From Acinetobacter lwoffii (GTDB lineage: Bacteria; Pseudomonadota; Gammaproteobacteria; Pseudomonadales; Moraxellaceae), in the NCBI RefSeq assembly GCF_019048525.1, contig NZ_CP077369.1, positions 1,178,001 through 1,242,000 on the forward strand: a DNA stretch of 64,000 bases, read 5' to 3'. Of this stretch, positions 9,974 through 20,139 are shown piece after piece. The notes beneath the pieces are model-generated. The model saw nothing but the letters and a program-made list of their open reading frames with translations. It was not told the origin of the DNA and ran no database searches. A program made the translations under genes and the position numbers. Within the stretch, counting starts at the first letter, position 1; every line of letters starts with the position of its first letter.

Positions 9974-10249
9974 TTAATAGCGTTTATCTTGATTTACTGT
10001 ACGCACAGGATTTTGATAGCCCTGAGGTTGATGAACGCTGTCATGATCAATTCTGTACTGTTTTTTCGGCATGATTAACCACAGCACCAAATAAACCAAA
10101 ATACCCGGGAATGCGGCACTCATGATTGAAATCACCACAAAAATCAGACGTAATAAATTCGCGTTCCAACCAAAACGTTCAGCAATACCACCCATCACAC
10201 CTGCAATCATGTTTGAGCGGTTAGAGCGATATAAACCAACATTGGCCAT
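9974..10249 (-). CDS. PspC-domain inner-membrane protein
   Basis: 91 residues from the ATG at 10249, which is preceded by AGGAG; an upstream ATG lacks a ribosome binding site. Residues about 5-62 form the PspC domain: LYRSNRSNMIAGVMGGIAERFGWN followed by a single hydrophobic helix ending in LWLIMPKK. In enterobacteria PspC helps regulate the phage-shock envelope response; no pspA, pspB or pspF is adjacent, so this is a stand-alone PspC-like protein, common in Acinetobacter-type genomes. The C-terminal tail is hydrophilic. Confidence 0.85.
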   Translation of the reverse strand: MANVGLYRSNRSNMIAGVMGGIAERFGWNANLLRLIFVVISIMSAAFPGILVYLVLWLIMPKKQYRIDHDSVHQPQGYQNPVRTVNQDKRY

Positions 10250-10493
10250 TAAAATCTCCTGATTAAAAATAGGTGTGAATCCTAAAACTAGATCCATACT
10301 TAAAGAAATGGAGTTTGCTTAAGCTTTTTAAAGTGCTGATTAAAAATAAAATCGTTAAGTAATGTTAATAAAGATTAAAACCAGATCTAAGAGCTACTAA
10401 CATAGTGAAAATTCTATTGAACTCTTGTGTAAAGTTCAGCAGCTTTGCTGTGTGCTTTTTGCTCGCCATTTTTCCTATTTAGGTTTATTAAAA

Positions 10494-11183
10494 ATGAAAT
10501 TGGATGTATCACGTTGTACATTAAGCAGTTTTTTTAAATGTAGCCTGGTGTTGGGGAGTATGGTGATTTTGCAGGCTTGTGATCAGCAGCAAGTCAAACC
10601 TGAACAGGAAAGTCAGGCGACCTCAGAAGAGGGCGTTAAAATTTCCGCTGCCAATACAAAGGCCGATGTAGTGACCGTCAGTGCCAAATCCTTAACTCAG
10701 GTCGCAGGGCAGGCGACTCTTCCGGCAGAAGCTGATTTAAACCCGGCAACTGTACCAGAGGATGCCAAGGCGTTTATAGGCCGCTATCATACTGAAATCG
10801 ACTGTGATGGCCGCTTTGCGCCTTGTACTGAAGGCAAGGCAGAATTTATTTTGACTTTACTACCGGACGGTACGGTGCATCGCAGCATTTTACAGTATGG
10901 CAAAGTATTTATTGATAATACCAAAAACAGCACGGCTCACAATATCACCTACCGTAAAGACCGCTGGTTTATCAATCCGGAACGTACCGATGTGGTGGTG
11001 AATCTCAAAGAAGGGGCGAGCTTTTACTATAAGATTAAAGATTCAAATCACTTGGTCATGAATCTGGAAAAAATCTATAGTGAAAAGGAAAGAACCAACC
11101 GGGAACTATTTGATCGCGGCTATCCGGCACCTTCAAAAGCCTATGAACTGGTCAAAGACACATCCTTTCATATTCAAAAATAA
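10494..11183 (+). CDS. Putative outer-membrane lipoprotein
   Basis: 229 residues from the ATG at 10494; the reading frame continues upstream without a better start. Signal peptide with a lipobox LQAC at Cys29. A Gln/Glu-rich linker is followed by a globular part with a DCDGRFAPC segment (paired cysteines) and beta-strand pattern (AEFILTLLPDGTVHRS, FYYKIKDSNHLVMNLE). This layout is reminiscent of NlpE-like copper-stress lipoproteins, but the resemblance is weak. It stands alone upstream of the tRNA-Lys cluster, which is on the other strand. Confidence 0.7.
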   Translation: MKLDVSRCTLSSFFKCSLVLGSMVILQACDQQQVKPEQESQATSEEGVKISAANTKADVVTVSAKSLTQVAGQATLPAEADLNPATVPEDAKAFIGRYHTEIDCDGRFAPCTEGKAEFILTLLPDGTVHRSILQYGKVFIDNTKNSTAHNITYRKDRWFINPERTDVVVNLKEGASFYYKIKDSNHLVMNLEKIYSEKERTNRELFDRGYPAPSKAYELVKDTSFHIQK

Positions 11184-11365
11184 TGCCCGATAAAAATCGG
11201 CTGATCTGGTCGAAAGCTTAATTCAAATACGATTTAGATTAGACAATAAAGGCGAGTGGTGGGGACGCGTGAGCATAAAATCTAGGCGCAGAAATACACG
11301 ACCAAAACATCGCAATTTAATTAAAATATCATGAGGGAAATCAGAGAAACATTCTAAGGGAAGAA

Positions 11366-11441
11366 TGGTGGGTCGTCCGCGATTCGAACGCGGGACCAAC
11401 GGATTAAAAGTCCGCTGCTCTACCAGCTGAGCTAACGACCC
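11366..11441 (-). tRNA. tRNA-Lys (anticodon TTT), copy 3 in transcription order
   Basis: 76 bases including the encoded CCA. Seven-base acceptor arms GGGTCGT/ACGACCC, T-loop TTCGAAT, D-loop AGCTGGTAGA, anticodon loop CTTTTAA with anticodon TTT. Identical in sequence to the two copies upstream. Confidence 0.97.
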
Positions 11442-11516
11442 TGAGGAATAAAAATGATAATGACCATTTTTATGACGCAAGAGTGTGGTGTACTTTTACG
11501 TGATCCTTTCGGAAGA

Positions 11517-11592
11517 TGGTGGGTCGTCCGCGATTCGAACGCGGGACCAACGGATTAAAAGTCCGCTGCTCTACCAGCTGAGCTAACGACCC
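11517..11592 (-). tRNA. tRNA-Lys (anticodon TTT), copy 2
   Basis: Identical to the other two copies over 76 bases with encoded CCA. Separated from copy 3 by a 75-base spacer and from copy 1 by 20 bases; presumably processed from one transcript. Confidence 0.97.
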
Positions 11593-11612
11593 ATCAAGGA
11601 ATATCAAATAAG

Positions 11613-11688
11613 TGGTGGGTCGTCCGCGATTCGAACGCGGGACCAACGGATTAAAAGTCCGCTGCTCTACCAGCTGAGCTAACGACCC
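11613..11688 (-). tRNA. tRNA-Lys (anticodon TTT), copy 1
   Basis: First of the three on the minus strand, identical to the others with encoded CCA. A sigma-70 promoter with a GC-rich discriminator lies about 85 bases upstream. Confidence 0.97.
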
Positions 11689-11771
11689 TGAACCATCATT
11701 CAAACCAGGTTTGAATGTGCAGTGCAAGTCAAGCTAAATAGCTTAAAGCACCACTTTGTTTGATGGAGCGT

Positions 11772-11799
11772 ATTGTAGCAAGATCTCATTTCAGCGCAA
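11772..11799 (-). promoter_or_regulatory. Promoter of the tRNA-Lys cluster
   Basis: Minus strand: TTGCGC (11799-11794) and TACAAT (11777-11772) with a 16-base spacer, followed by the GC-rich ACGCTCC, as usual for stringently controlled stable-RNA promoters. Confidence 0.65.
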
Positions 11800-11883
11800 G
11801 CAAAAAATAACAAAGTTGCCCATGTTTGATTATAAATACAACAATTATGCTTTATCTAAACAAAAAATAGGCAACTTCAGTAC

Positions 11884-13725
11884 TTAGAAGCGATATTGAT
11901 AGGCCTGAATATTGGCAAAAATCTCTGCGGTGAGCTCGAAATATGCCGTTGCACCTGGCAATAACACCAGCAGGCGTTCATCGGTTTTACTCGGATCAAA
12001 TGCTTGCTCTTTCAATTTATTTTTCTGATATTTAAAGGTGCCTGTGGTTTCAACTTGCTGTTGTACGCGTAAAAATACTGGTACTGCATAAGCTGGTAAG
12101 CATTTTTTAAAGCAAGCGGCCATGGCTGCTAAATCTGCATCATCCAATTTTACATCGGGTTGCAGGGTAATCGCGGCCATACCGGCACGACCATTGGTAT
12201 TGGGAATTTCTACGCCATACACCACCGCTTCAACGATTTTGTCATACTCGGTCAGCATGTTTTCCACTTCAGTTGTAGAAACATTTTCCCCTTTCCAGCG
12301 GAAAGTATCACCCAGACGATCGACAAACTGCGCATGACGGAAGCCGATATTACGCATCAGATCCCCGGTATTGAAGTAAGCATCACCTTTGGTAAATACA
12401 TTCTGCATGATGACTGACTTGTTTTTTTCGAGGTCGGTATAGCCATCAAAAGGTGAACGACGGGTGATTTTACCAATCAGTAAACCAGTCTCGCCCTTTT
12501 TCACCCGTTTACAACGGCCTTTAAGGTCTCGTACCGGCTCATTTTTATCTTTATCAAAGGCAATAATGGCATACGGTGTGGGTGAGAAACCGACGGTATT
12601 GTCAAAATTGAAAATATTGCTAAAACCGACATTGCCTTCACTGGAGGCATATAGTTCCAGCACTTCCTGAATGCCAAAACGGAATTTAAATTTATCCCAG
12701 ATATTTGGGCGCATCCCATTTCCAATCATCTTGGTCACGCGGTGGCCTTTTTCCAGTTCAGATGAGGGAGCATCCATCAGATAGCGGCACAGCTCACCGA
12801 CATAACCAATCGCAGAGGCATCAAATTTTTGTACATCCTTCCAGAAAGAGGAGGTCGAAAATTTACGCCGAATCGCCAGGGTGCTGCTACCTGCAATGAC
12901 ACCGCACCAGCACACCACCATGCCTGTGGCATGATAAAGCGGCAGGGTACAGTACATCACATCATCTTGATTGAGGTTTAGCACATGCCCATAGGTGCCA
13001 TAAGCGAGCGTCCAGCGGCCATTGGTAAAGATCACCGCTTTAGGTAGGCCCGTCGTGCCCGAGGTGTAAATATAGAACAGCCCGTCTTTGCCCTGCACCG
13101 AATGGGTGGTTGATGGATTGAATTTGGGAGCAAGATCGGTTTTTTCAGCCAGGTTGATAAAGCCTTCAGGCGCCTGACCCGGATCGGCTTGAGTATTTTG
13201 ATCCGCAAACCAGTGTAAGCGGTCACTGCTAATATTCAGGTCATTACGAATCTCGTTAACTGCATGACGGCACTCTTCGCCGACAATCAGGGCAATCGGT
13301 TTGACCAGATTGATACTGTGCGTCAGCACCTTGCCGACTTGAGAGGTATTCACTAAAGCGGTCGTCACACCCAGTTTGGCCAGACCAATTACACTGGCAA
13401 TCAGTTCAGGACGGTTCTCGACCATCACGGCAACGACATCACCTTTCTTGGCACCCAAGGATAGATAGAAATGGGCAATCTGGTTGGCCCAGGCATTGAG
13501 AGCAGCATAGCTATAGCTTTGCTCTTCAAAACGCAAGGCAATGCCTTCCGGGTTACGCTTGGTGGCTTTTTCAAAAGCCAGACCCAGGCCGGCCGGTGTG
13601 TTCGGAGTACGTAAATATGCCTGTCTTAGACCAGTGAGCAAATTGGGCACTTTGGTCAAGAAAGCCGGGATTTTGGCAGCGACATCTGCAATCCCAATCA
13701 GATCGTGTGGTTTCATTTGGGTCAT
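11884..13725 (-). CDS. Long-chain acyl-CoA synthetase (AMP-binding, FATP/VLACS-like)
   Basis: 613 residues. The adenylate-forming P-loop is YTSGTTGLPKA, with a later YASSEGN motif and FNTGDLM / DRLGDTFRWKGENVST hinge and C-terminal signature. The FATP-like features (length about 610, GDTFRWKGENV) set it apart from classic FadD. It activates long- or very-long-chain fatty acids to CoA thioesters for beta-oxidation or lipid remodelling. Monocistronic, downstream of rne on the same strand but beyond a bidirectional terminator. The ATG start lies behind a weak purine stretch (GAGAATCCT on the complementary side). Confidence 0.9.
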   Translation of the reverse strand: MTQMKPHDLIGIADVAAKIPAFLTKVPNLLTGLRQAYLRTPNTPAGLGLAFEKATKRNPEGIALRFEEQSYSYAALNAWANQIAHFYLSLGAKKGDVVAVMVENRPELIASVIGLAKLGVTTALVNTSQVGKVLTHSINLVKPIALIVGEECRHAVNEIRNDLNISSDRLHWFADQNTQADPGQAPEGFINLAEKTDLAPKFNPSTTHSVQGKDGLFYIYTSGTTGLPKAVIFTNGRWTLAYGTYGHVLNLNQDDVMYCTLPLYHATGMVVCWCGVIAGSSTLAIRRKFSTSSFWKDVQKFDASAIGYVGELCRYLMDAPSSELEKGHRVTKMIGNGMRPNIWDKFKFRFGIQEVLELYASSEGNVGFSNIFNFDNTVGFSPTPYAIIAFDKDKNEPVRDLKGRCKRVKKGETGLLIGKITRRSPFDGYTDLEKNKSVIMQNVFTKGDAYFNTGDLMRNIGFRHAQFVDRLGDTFRWKGENVSTTEVENMLTEYDKIVEAVVYGVEIPNTNGRAGMAAITLQPDVKLDDADLAAMAACFKKCLPAYAVPVFLRVQQQVETTGTFKYQKNKLKEQAFDPSKTDERLLVLLPGATAYFELTAEIFANIQAYQYRF

Positions 13726-13840
13726 GAGAATCCTATTTATTTTTCGTATCCGATGCGTTCAATTTATATACAGTAGACGAGCTATCCATCTTTTAGCGTT
13801 AAAACACTAGTGCAATCAACCTATTCTGACTAAATCTAGC

Positions 13841-13877
13841 AAAAAAAACCTAGTCACCGAAATGACTAGGTTTTTTT
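13841..13877. terminator. Bidirectional terminator after rne
   Basis: A perfect 8-bp stem CCTAGTCA/TGACTAGG with a 6-base loop, flanked by A8 on one side and T7 on the other, so it works as a rho-independent terminator for rne on the minus strand. Confidence 0.9.
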
Positions 13878-13898
13878 AGATGACTGCAATTGAGCAAA

Positions 13899-16800
13899 TT
13901 ATGATTCAGTTGCAGTATTGGCTTTTTTCGGTGGACGACCACGTGGACGACGTGGACGGGCAGCCTGTTTCTCTGCTTTTTCAGCTTCGCTGGCTTCAGT
14001 GTCTTCTGTTGTTACTTCGGCCTGATCCTGGGCTTCTGTAACAGGAGCTTCTGATTCAGCATTTGCTTCAACTGGCGCAGCATCTTCAGGTTGAGCTTCA
14101 GTCACTGGAGCCTCTTCTGCAGGAGCTGTATCTACTGGTGCCGTAGTTTCAGTCGCTTGTTCAGCTGGCTGAGCATTTACGGTTTCTTCAATAGCGATTT
14201 CAGTGGCTACTGGAGTTTCAGTTGCTGCTGCTTCAGCTGACTCTGCTTGCGCTTCTGCTGCTACAGGTGCTTCTGGCGCAGTTTCAACTGCCGGAGCCGG
14301 AGCTGCTTCTACTTTAGCCTGTTGCTTGGCTTGTTGCAGGGCCTGTTCTGCAGCCTGTTTAGCCAGACGGCGACGCTCACGTGGATCGTTTGCGACACGT
14401 TTGTCCGACACCGGTTTTGGTGGAGTCAGGTCCAGCACTGGAGCAGGCTCTGCTTCAACCTTGGCTACGGTCACTTGAACATCACGGGTGACCGGTTTTT
14501 TCTCTGCGGCAGGCGTTGCTGCAGCCACCAGACTCGCGTTGTACTCTTTTGTGAACTTCTCTAGAGCACGGTTGAAGGTTGGCAATAAACCAAACTGTTC
14601 AATCAGTACGGAGCAGTCTTCACCATAAACATGGCGAATCAGGCTACCAATGGTGAACTGACCAAATGTTGGTACTTGTGACGGAGTCAACTTCTGAACT
14701 GTGGCCTGTTGAGGCTGGCCTTCACGCTGCTGACGGCGACGCTGACGCGGATCGTTGCTGGCACGTGGTTTTTCAGCACTTGATTCTTCAGTTGGCACAA
14801 CTTCTTCAACAGGGGCTGTCAGTGCAGCTTCCACTACATTTTCAGCCGCGGCTTCTTCAACTGGCGCATCTGCCAGTGCAGTAACTTCAACCGCTGGCGT
14901 TGCAACTGCAGCATTGTCATTCAATGCCACGATTTCGCTTTTCGCCTGGTCAATATTCACGACCATAGCTGTTGGCATCACGTCTTGACGGGGTGCATCG
15001 ACCAATTCAACACGAAGCTGCTTGTCGTTGACTGTCGGAGCTTCAACGACTGCAGGTGCTGCTTGTTGAGCCTGCTCATTCAGCACGCTTGGATCGCGGT
15101 GGCGATTTGGACGTTCCTGACGTGGCTGGTTACGGCGGTCACGACGTGGAATTGCCTGTTGTGGCTGTTGTTCATTGTTTTGAACATCATTTTGCTGAGA
15201 TGGCTCGTTGTGGTGCTGACGGCGAGAATTACGCTTGTTTTCACGTGCTTCATGACGTTGCTCTTGACGAGATACCTGAACCACTTCTTCATGCACCTGA
15301 TGTTGCTGAGGCGCGGAAGCTTCAGACTGAACCTGCTCACGCGGTTCTTTGTGCTTCGGATTGCGTGGTTTTTTGTTGTTATGACGCGGCGCTCTTTCAT
15401 CACGCTCTGCCGGTTTTTCAGCATCACGTTCCTGTTTTTGCGCTACAGTCGATGGTGCCAGGTAAGCATTGCTGCTTGCCGGAGCAACCGGTTGAGACAC
15501 TTGCTGTGGAGCAGGTTGTGCCACTGGTGTAGACAATTGACCGAACTGACCACGGCTCACCGCACCGCCATTGATCATTTGCTCAATTGCTGCAGCTGCA
15601 TTGTTGGCAGTACGCGATTGATCAACAGTCGCAGCCTGTTTTTGAACAAAGAGGTTTTCTAACCAGGCACATGGGCTAGATGCAGGAGCAGCAACTTGTG
15701 CTTGGGCAGGAGCTTGTTGCGCAACAGGTACTTGCTGTGCATTTTGGTTTTGCTGGTTACGGCGTTTATTGTTTCTGCCGTTGTTTTGCTGTTGAGCAGG
15801 CGCTGGTGCAGCAGCATGCGTATGTTGTTCTTCTTCTAAATGCCATTCAGATGACTCATAGCCCAACTCTTTTTCACTTGAACGAGTTGCTTCAGTACGT
15901 TCATAGCTGGTTGGTGCAAAGCCTTCGGCATTATAAGTGATTTCATAATGCGGTGTTTCCAGATGCGGATGCGGCAGCACAGTGACACGTACATTTGAAG
16001 TCTGTTCTAAATAGACCAAGGTGTGACGTTTTTCATTCAATAAGAAGGCAGCAATTTCGACTGGAACTTCGACTTGAACTTCACCATGACGTTCACGTAA
16101 CGCGATCTCTTCCACTTTACGCATAATCGAAAGTGATAAAGAACGAAGATCACGAACCATGCCGGTACCATGGCAGCGTGGGCAAACGTAGCCAGTCGCT
16201 TCTTCAAGAGAAGGACGCAGACGTTGACGGCTCATTTCCATCAAACCAAAACGTGACAATTGACCGAACTGAATACGGGCACGGTCACTTTGCGTAGCTT
16301 CGCGTAGCTTCGCTTCCACCATACGCTGGTTGCGGTCTTTGGTCATGTCGATAAAGTCGATCACCACCAGGCCACCGATATCGCGTAAACGTAATTGACG
16401 CGCGATTTCTTCTGCCGCTTCAATGTTGGTGTTCAACGCGGTGTCTTCAACGTCGCTACCGCGAGTCGATTTTGCTGAGTTAATGTCAATTGACACTAAA
16501 GCTTCAGTTTGGTCGATCACGATCGAACCGCCAGAAGGTAATTTTACTTCACGTTCATAAGCGGTTTGAATTTGACTTTCAATCGCGAAATGCGCGAATA
16601 AAGGTTCATTTAAGGTATAAGTTTTCAGTTTTTCTAACTGACGTGGCATTACCGCTTTTACGAAGTTATAAGCTTCGTTATAAGCTTGTTCTGAGTCAAT
16701 CAGGATTTCAGCAACATCATCACGCAGGTAGTCACGAATGGCACGTGTCACTACGCCCGCTTCCTGATGTACCAACATTGGCGATGGACCTGAACTTGCA

Positions 16801-17384
16801 GTGCTCTGGATTTGTGCCCAAAGGTCTAACAAGTGCTGTAAGTCGAGTTGCAATTCTTCTTGTGAACGACCGATCCCGGCAGTACGCACAATCACACTCA
16901 TACCACGTGGCACGTTCAGTGTTGCCAGCATTTCTTTCAGTTCTTCACGCACTGAACCAGAAATCTGACGGCTGATACCACCACCTTTAGGGTTGTTTGG
17001 CATCAAGACCAGGTAACGGCCAGCAAGTGAGATAAAAGTAGACAAGGCAGCGCCTTTATTGCCACGCTCTTCTTTTTCCACCTGAACCAGAAGTTCGGTG
17101 CCTTCAGTGATCAGTTCACGGATATTTGAAGTTTGGCGAGGGTCGGCTTTGTAATATGAATTTGCGATTTCACGCATTGACAGGAAGCCTTGGCGACCTG
17201 CACCGTATTCAACGAATACAGCTTCTAAAGAAGGTTCAACGCGAGTCACGTGACCTTTGTAGATATTGGATTTTTTTTGTTCACGGGTACGATTTTCTAA
17301 ATCAAAATCGTAAAGACGCTGACCAGTGACAAGTGCAACGCGAATTTCTTCGGCATGTGTTGCATTAATCAACATACGTTTCAT
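13899..17384 (-). CDS. rne: Ribonuclease E
   Basis: 1161 residues. The N-terminal catalytic half begins MKRMLINAT and holds the S1 domain (about 35-125), the RNase H-like and DNase I-like parts ([21 protein letters not shown] with the Mg-binding Asp residues), and the Zn-link CPRCHGTG near residue 404. The long C-terminal half is low-complexity: Gln/Asn/Arg-rich, with [13 protein letters not shown] as a likely RNA-binding site, two NDPR(Q/E)RRR copies, Ala/Glu/Pro tracts, and a C-terminal [11 protein letters not shown]-hook-like end. It is the endonuclease of bulk mRNA decay and rRNA/tRNA processing and the degradosome scaffold. A long leader probably mediates autoregulation, as in E. coli. 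Confidence 0.97.
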   Translation of the reverse strand: MKRMLINATHAEEIRVALVTGQRLYDFDLENRTREQKKSNIYKGHVTRVEPSLEAVFVEYGAGRQGFLSMREIANSYYKADPRQTSNIRELITEGTELLVQVEKEERGNKGAALSTFISLAGRYLVLMPNNPKGGGISRQISGSVREELKEMLATLNVPRGMSVIVRTAGIGRSQEELQLDLQHLLDLWAQIQSTASSGPSPMLVHQEAGVVTRAIRDYLRDDVAEILIDSEQAYNEAYNFVKAVMPRQLEKLKTYTLNEPLFAHFAIESQIQTAYEREVKLPSGGSIVIDQTEALVSIDINSAKSTRGSDVEDTALNTNIEAAEEIARQLRLRDIGGLVVIDFIDMTKDRNQRMVEAKLREATQSDRARIQFGQLSRFGLMEMSRQRLRPSLEEATGYVCPRCHGTGMVRDLRSLSLSIMRKVEEIALRERHGEVQVEVPVEIAAFLLNEKRHTLVYLEQTSNVRVTVLPHPHLETPHYEITYNAEGFAPTSYERTEATRSSEKELGYESSEWHLEEEQHTHAAAPAPAQQQNNGRNNKRRNQQNQNAQQVPVAQQAPAQAQVAAPASSPCAWLENLFVQKQAATVDQSRTANNAAAAIEQMINGGAVSRGQFGQLSTPVAQPAPQQVSQPVAPASSNAYLAPSTVAQKQERDAEKPAERDERAPRHNNKKPRNPKHKEPREQVQSEASAPQQHQVHEEVVQVSRQEQRHEARENKRNSRRQHHNEPSQQNDVQNNEQQPQQAIPRRDRRNQPRQERPNRHRDPSVLNEQAQQAAPAVVEAPTVNDKQLRVELVDAPRQDVMPTAMVVNIDQAKSEIVALNDNAAVATPAVEVTALADAPVEEAAAENVVEAALTAPVEEVVPTEESSAEKPRASNDPRQRRRQQREGQPQQATVQKLTPSQVPTFGQFTIGSLIRHVYGEDCSVLIEQFGLLPTFNRALEKFTKEYNASLVAAATPAAEKKPVTRDVQVTVAKVEAEPAPVLDLTPPKPVSDKRVANDPRERRRLAKQAAEQALQQAKQQAKVEAAPAPAVETAPEAPVAAEAQAESAEAAATETPVATEIAIEETVNAQPAEQATETTAPVDTAPAEEAPVTEAQPEDAAPVEANAESEAPVTEAQDQAEVTTEDTEASEAEKAEKQAARPRRPRGRPPKKANTATES

Positions 17385-18150
17385 GGGTGTAACACCTTAT
17401 AGTGATACACAGCAAAAAATCGCTATACACGTAGCGAACATCACACATCACGGATCAATGGCTCAAATCTGCAATGAATTTCATTGTGGTTTGAGTCTTT
17501 TATGACCGAGCTCTATTTAATATAGATGGGCTTCGGTTTTTGATTCACGTATTGATGATGGCAATACGGCTTCAATCTTTAAACGGATTAAAGTCACCTG
17601 AACGCTTCACTGGCGGACGAGCGGTGCATTGGATGTGTGTAACTTTCACTGTCACATTGCTCGAAGATCATCCCTTCTTTATAGAAAGTGTCTTGATACG
17701 GAATTGTCGTCGTATCTTTACAAACTGTGCAGATCCAATGCATCAACGCTGTAGCCTGAAGTCGTCTTCAGGTTGCGACTAATCTGATGTGTATCAGTTT
17801 ACGTTTAAAAACCAACAAAGTTGGCGACATATTTTTTAAGACAAACTGATTTATGTACCTGAGGTACAATTAAACGCAACAGTTTGCTTTGTTTGCCGAT
17901 ATAATAAGCCTTCGGCGTGGCATAATTCTTTGGGGACCTTCCCGTATCATGTGAGTCTTTAATTAAACAATCAAGTTCAGAAAAATCTGAAATGATTCAA
18001 CTTTTACTCACAAACGATGGTTTCCGTGCGCTGACTATATCAAACCTTGCATCATCTGCCTATGGGCTAAGCTTATGTTTCTTGTGTAAAGCATAACCTA
18101 AGTGATCAGTTTTTAATCAATTTTAGTATTTTTTGGGTCATAGTAACTGT
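17385..18150. promoter_or_regulatory. Long structured leader/promoter region between divergent rne and rluC
   Basis: 766 bases without a gene. Several inverted repeats: CAATGAATTTCATTG (near 17472); GCATTGGAT (near 17621) paired with ATCCAATGC (near 17730); GATAC...GTATC (near 17695-17715); CCTGAAG-TCGT-CTTCAGG (near 17756-17775); GTACCTGAGGTAC (near 17856) nested inside CAAACTG...CAGTTTG. The E. coli rne 5' leader folds into hairpins bound by RNase E itself; conserved gene order suggests the same role here, though the sequences were not compared. No promoter is certain; a TATAAT-like ATAATA lies near 17900. Confidence 0.6.
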
Positions 18151-19107
18151 ATGAATTCTACGCAACAATGGCAAAACGTCACTTGGTTTGAAGTGGATGA
18201 ACATCAAGATGGACAACGCATCGATAATTTCCTGTTTAGTCGTCTGAAAGGTGTGCCAAAAAGCCGTATCTATCGTCTGATTCGTGAAGGCCAGGTTCGC
18301 GTTAATAAAAAACGCATTAAAGCAGAAACCAAACTCGCAATCGGCGATCAGATTCGTGTTGCGCCGATTCGCTATGAACAAAAAGATGAGTCTGCTGCAC
18401 CGGTTTCCGACAAAGTGGCACAAGGCTTATTGGCCCGTGTCATTTATGAAGATGAAGGTCTGATGGTCGTCAACAAACCATCTGGTATTGCTGTGCATGG
18501 TGGTAGCGGTGTGGCCTATGGCCTGATTGAAGGCTTACGTGCAGCGACCGGTAAAAAGTATCTGGAACTGATTCACCGTATTGACCGTGATACTTCCGGT
18601 CTGGTGATGATTTCTAAAAAGCGTAGCGTGTTGAAAACATTACAAGATATGTTGCGTGAACATAAAATCAAAAAAACCTATGCTGCTGTGGTAAAAGGGC
18701 AGGTTACTTTAGACAAGCAGTTGATTGATGCGCCTTTACATCGTTACGAGCTGGCCAATGGTGAACGTCGTGTCTGTGTGTCACCAAAAGAAGGCAAAGA
18801 GTCTAAAACCCAGTGGAATGTGCAAGAGCGTTTTATGCATGCCACACTGGTATATGCATCTCCGCTTTCTGGTCGTACCCATCAGATTCGTGTACACGGT
18901 TTGAGTATTGGACATCCGCTCGTAGGCGATGAAAAGTATGGACATGAAACGGAATATCGTGGGCCAAAACCACGCCGTTTGTGTTTACATGCCATGCGTC
19001 TGGACATTCCGGGTTATCCGACCATTGAAGCGCCATTGCCAGAAGATATGCAGAGTCTGGTGGCGCAGTTAAGAGCGCAGAAAGCGGATAAACCGGCTGC
19101 TCAGTAA
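18151..19107 (+). CDS. rluC: 23S rRNA pseudouridine synthase RluC
   Basis: 318 residues from the ATG at 18151; a TTG start 18 bases earlier is possible but has no ribosome binding site advantage. An N-terminal S4 RNA-binding domain (QRIDNFLFSRLKGVPKSRIYRLIREGQVRVN) precedes the catalytic domain with the HRIDRDTSGLV motif carrying the catalytic Asp, and the TGRTHQIRVH-type SGRTHQIRVH near the end. Isomerises U955, U2504 and U2580 (E. coli numbering) in 23S rRNA. Divergent from rne, the same arrangement as in E. coli. Confidence 0.93.
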   Translation: MNSTQQWQNVTWFEVDEHQDGQRIDNFLFSRLKGVPKSRIYRLIREGQVRVNKKRIKAETKLAIGDQIRVAPIRYEQKDESAAPVSDKVAQGLLARVIYEDEGLMVVNKPSGIAVHGGSGVAYGLIEGLRAATGKKYLELIHRIDRDTSGLVMISKKRSVLKTLQDMLREHKIKKTYAAVVKGQVTLDKQLIDAPLHRYELANGERRVCVSPKEGKESKTQWNVQERFMHATLVYASPLSGRTHQIRVHGLSIGHPLVGDEKYGHETEYRGPKPRRLCLHAMRLDIPGYPTIEAPLPEDMQSLVAQLRAQKADKPAAQ

Positions 19108-19136
19108 GGACTTATTTTTTTCTTTTAATAAATTCA

Positions 19137-19330
19137 ATCCACCCTCATCCTCCTTTGAAAAGGAGTGAATTCCCTTCTTTCTTAAAGATGAGGAACACTG
19201 TTCCGCAAGAGGGGAGATTAAATTTCGAAAGAATCCTCTCCCTGAGCAGCACTGCTGAGCAAGTCTCCTTTCTTGCACGTCGTTTAAAGCAGTGTTTTAA
19301 ACTCGTTCAGGAGAGGGAACACTACTTATT
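19137..19330. repeat. REP-like intergenic repeat, locus A
   Basis: CCACCCTCATCCTCC, the hairpin CTCCTTT-GAA-AAGGAG and a central GAATTCCC followed by a partly decayed right arm (TTAAAGATGAGG). Then CCTCTCCCTGA pairs with TCAGGAGAGG around a further internal hairpin (GCAG-CACT-GCTG). Same CCTC..ACCYCTCC theme as at 51961-52032 and 57073-58420. Confidence 0.6.
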
Positions 19331-19418
19331 AAAGAGCAATGTTGAATTAAAACTAAACTGATAATTCGACTTTATTGGTTCTTTTAGTAAAGTCATTTGC
19401 TTAAGAATGAAAAAAGCT

Positions 19419-19437
19419 CTCTCCTAAAAGGAGAGGG
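19419..19437. repeat. Short perfect hairpin of the REP-like family
   Basis: CTCTCCT-AAA-AGGAGAG, seven perfect base pairs, just upstream of the HAD gene. It carries no T-run and may be part of the locus A repeat cluster. The gap 19331-19418 between them shows nothing else. Confidence 0.55.
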
Positions 19438-19470
19438 TTTCAAGACTGAATCAAATCCAGGAAACCTTAT

Positions 19471-20139
19471 ATGAACTCAGCTGTAAAATTGGTCATTTTC
19501 GATTGGGATGGCACTTTATTTGATTCAGTCGGTCAAATCGTAGCGAGTTTGCAGTTTGCCGCACAGCAATTTCAGCAGCCTTTAACGGATGCAGATGCCA
19601 AAAGTATTATTGGCCTGGGTTTGCCAGAAGTCGCACAGCGACTTTTCCCAACCGTGCCAGATTTACATGCAGATATTTTGCAGGCTTATTCAGATCATTA
19701 TGTTGCCAACTCATCAGGAGATTCCTGGTTTGAAGGCGTAGCGCACATGCTCGCAGATTTACAGCAGCAAGGCGTGAAGCTGGCTGTTGCTACAGGGAAA
19801 AGCCGTAAAGGTCTGGATCGTGTATTGAAACAGACGAATAGTGAAGAGCTGTTTGTGACCACGCGTGCTGCCAGCGAAACCCGTTCTAAACCTCATCCAT
19901 TAATGTTAGAAGAAATTCTGGCGGAAACCGGTGTGCAGGCTGAACATGCCATCATGGTCGGTGATACGTCTTATGATCTGGAAATGGCGCAAAATATTGC
20001 CATGCCAAGTGTTGGTGTAGGTTATGGTGTGCATGAGCCTGAACTTTTAGCTCAATTTAATCCAGTCTGTATCGTGGATGATGTGGCTGCTTTGCATAGC
20101 GCATTGTTGGCTAAAGTCCAATGGAAACAAGCAGTTTAA
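19471..20139 (+). CDS. HAD-IA family phosphatase (phosphoglycolate phosphatase-like)
   Basis: 222 residues. Motif I FDWDGTLFDS holds the nucleophile and acid Asp residues; VATGKSRKGL carries motif II; the Lys of motif III is in SKPHP; motif IV is MVGDTSYDLEMA. The cap lies between residues 15 and 85. Similar proteins are annotated Gph/YqaB-like, but the substrate cannot be fixed. It follows rluC on the same strand across a 363-base gap with repeats. Confidence 0.85.
   Translation: MNSAVKLVIFDWDGTLFDSVGQIVASLQFAAQQFQQPLTDADAKSIIGLGLPEVAQRLFPTVPDLHADILQAYSDHYVANSSGDSWFEGVAHMLADLQQQGVKLAVATGKSRKGLDRVLKQTNSEELFVTTRAASETRSKPHPLMLEEILAETGVQAEHAIMVGDTSYDLEMAQNIAMPSVGVGYGVHEPELLAQFNPVCIVDDVAALHSALLAKVQWKQAV

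Noticed and set aside
11223..11727. Two minus-strand frames repeating the same peptide
   Set aside because: They translate through the three tRNA-Lys genes; the repeated peptide is the tRNA sequence.
14985..15662. A 225-codon plus-strand frame inside rne
   Set aside because: It is antisense to the RNase E low-complexity tail, which gives long open frames by composition. No ribosome binding site and no recognisable domain.
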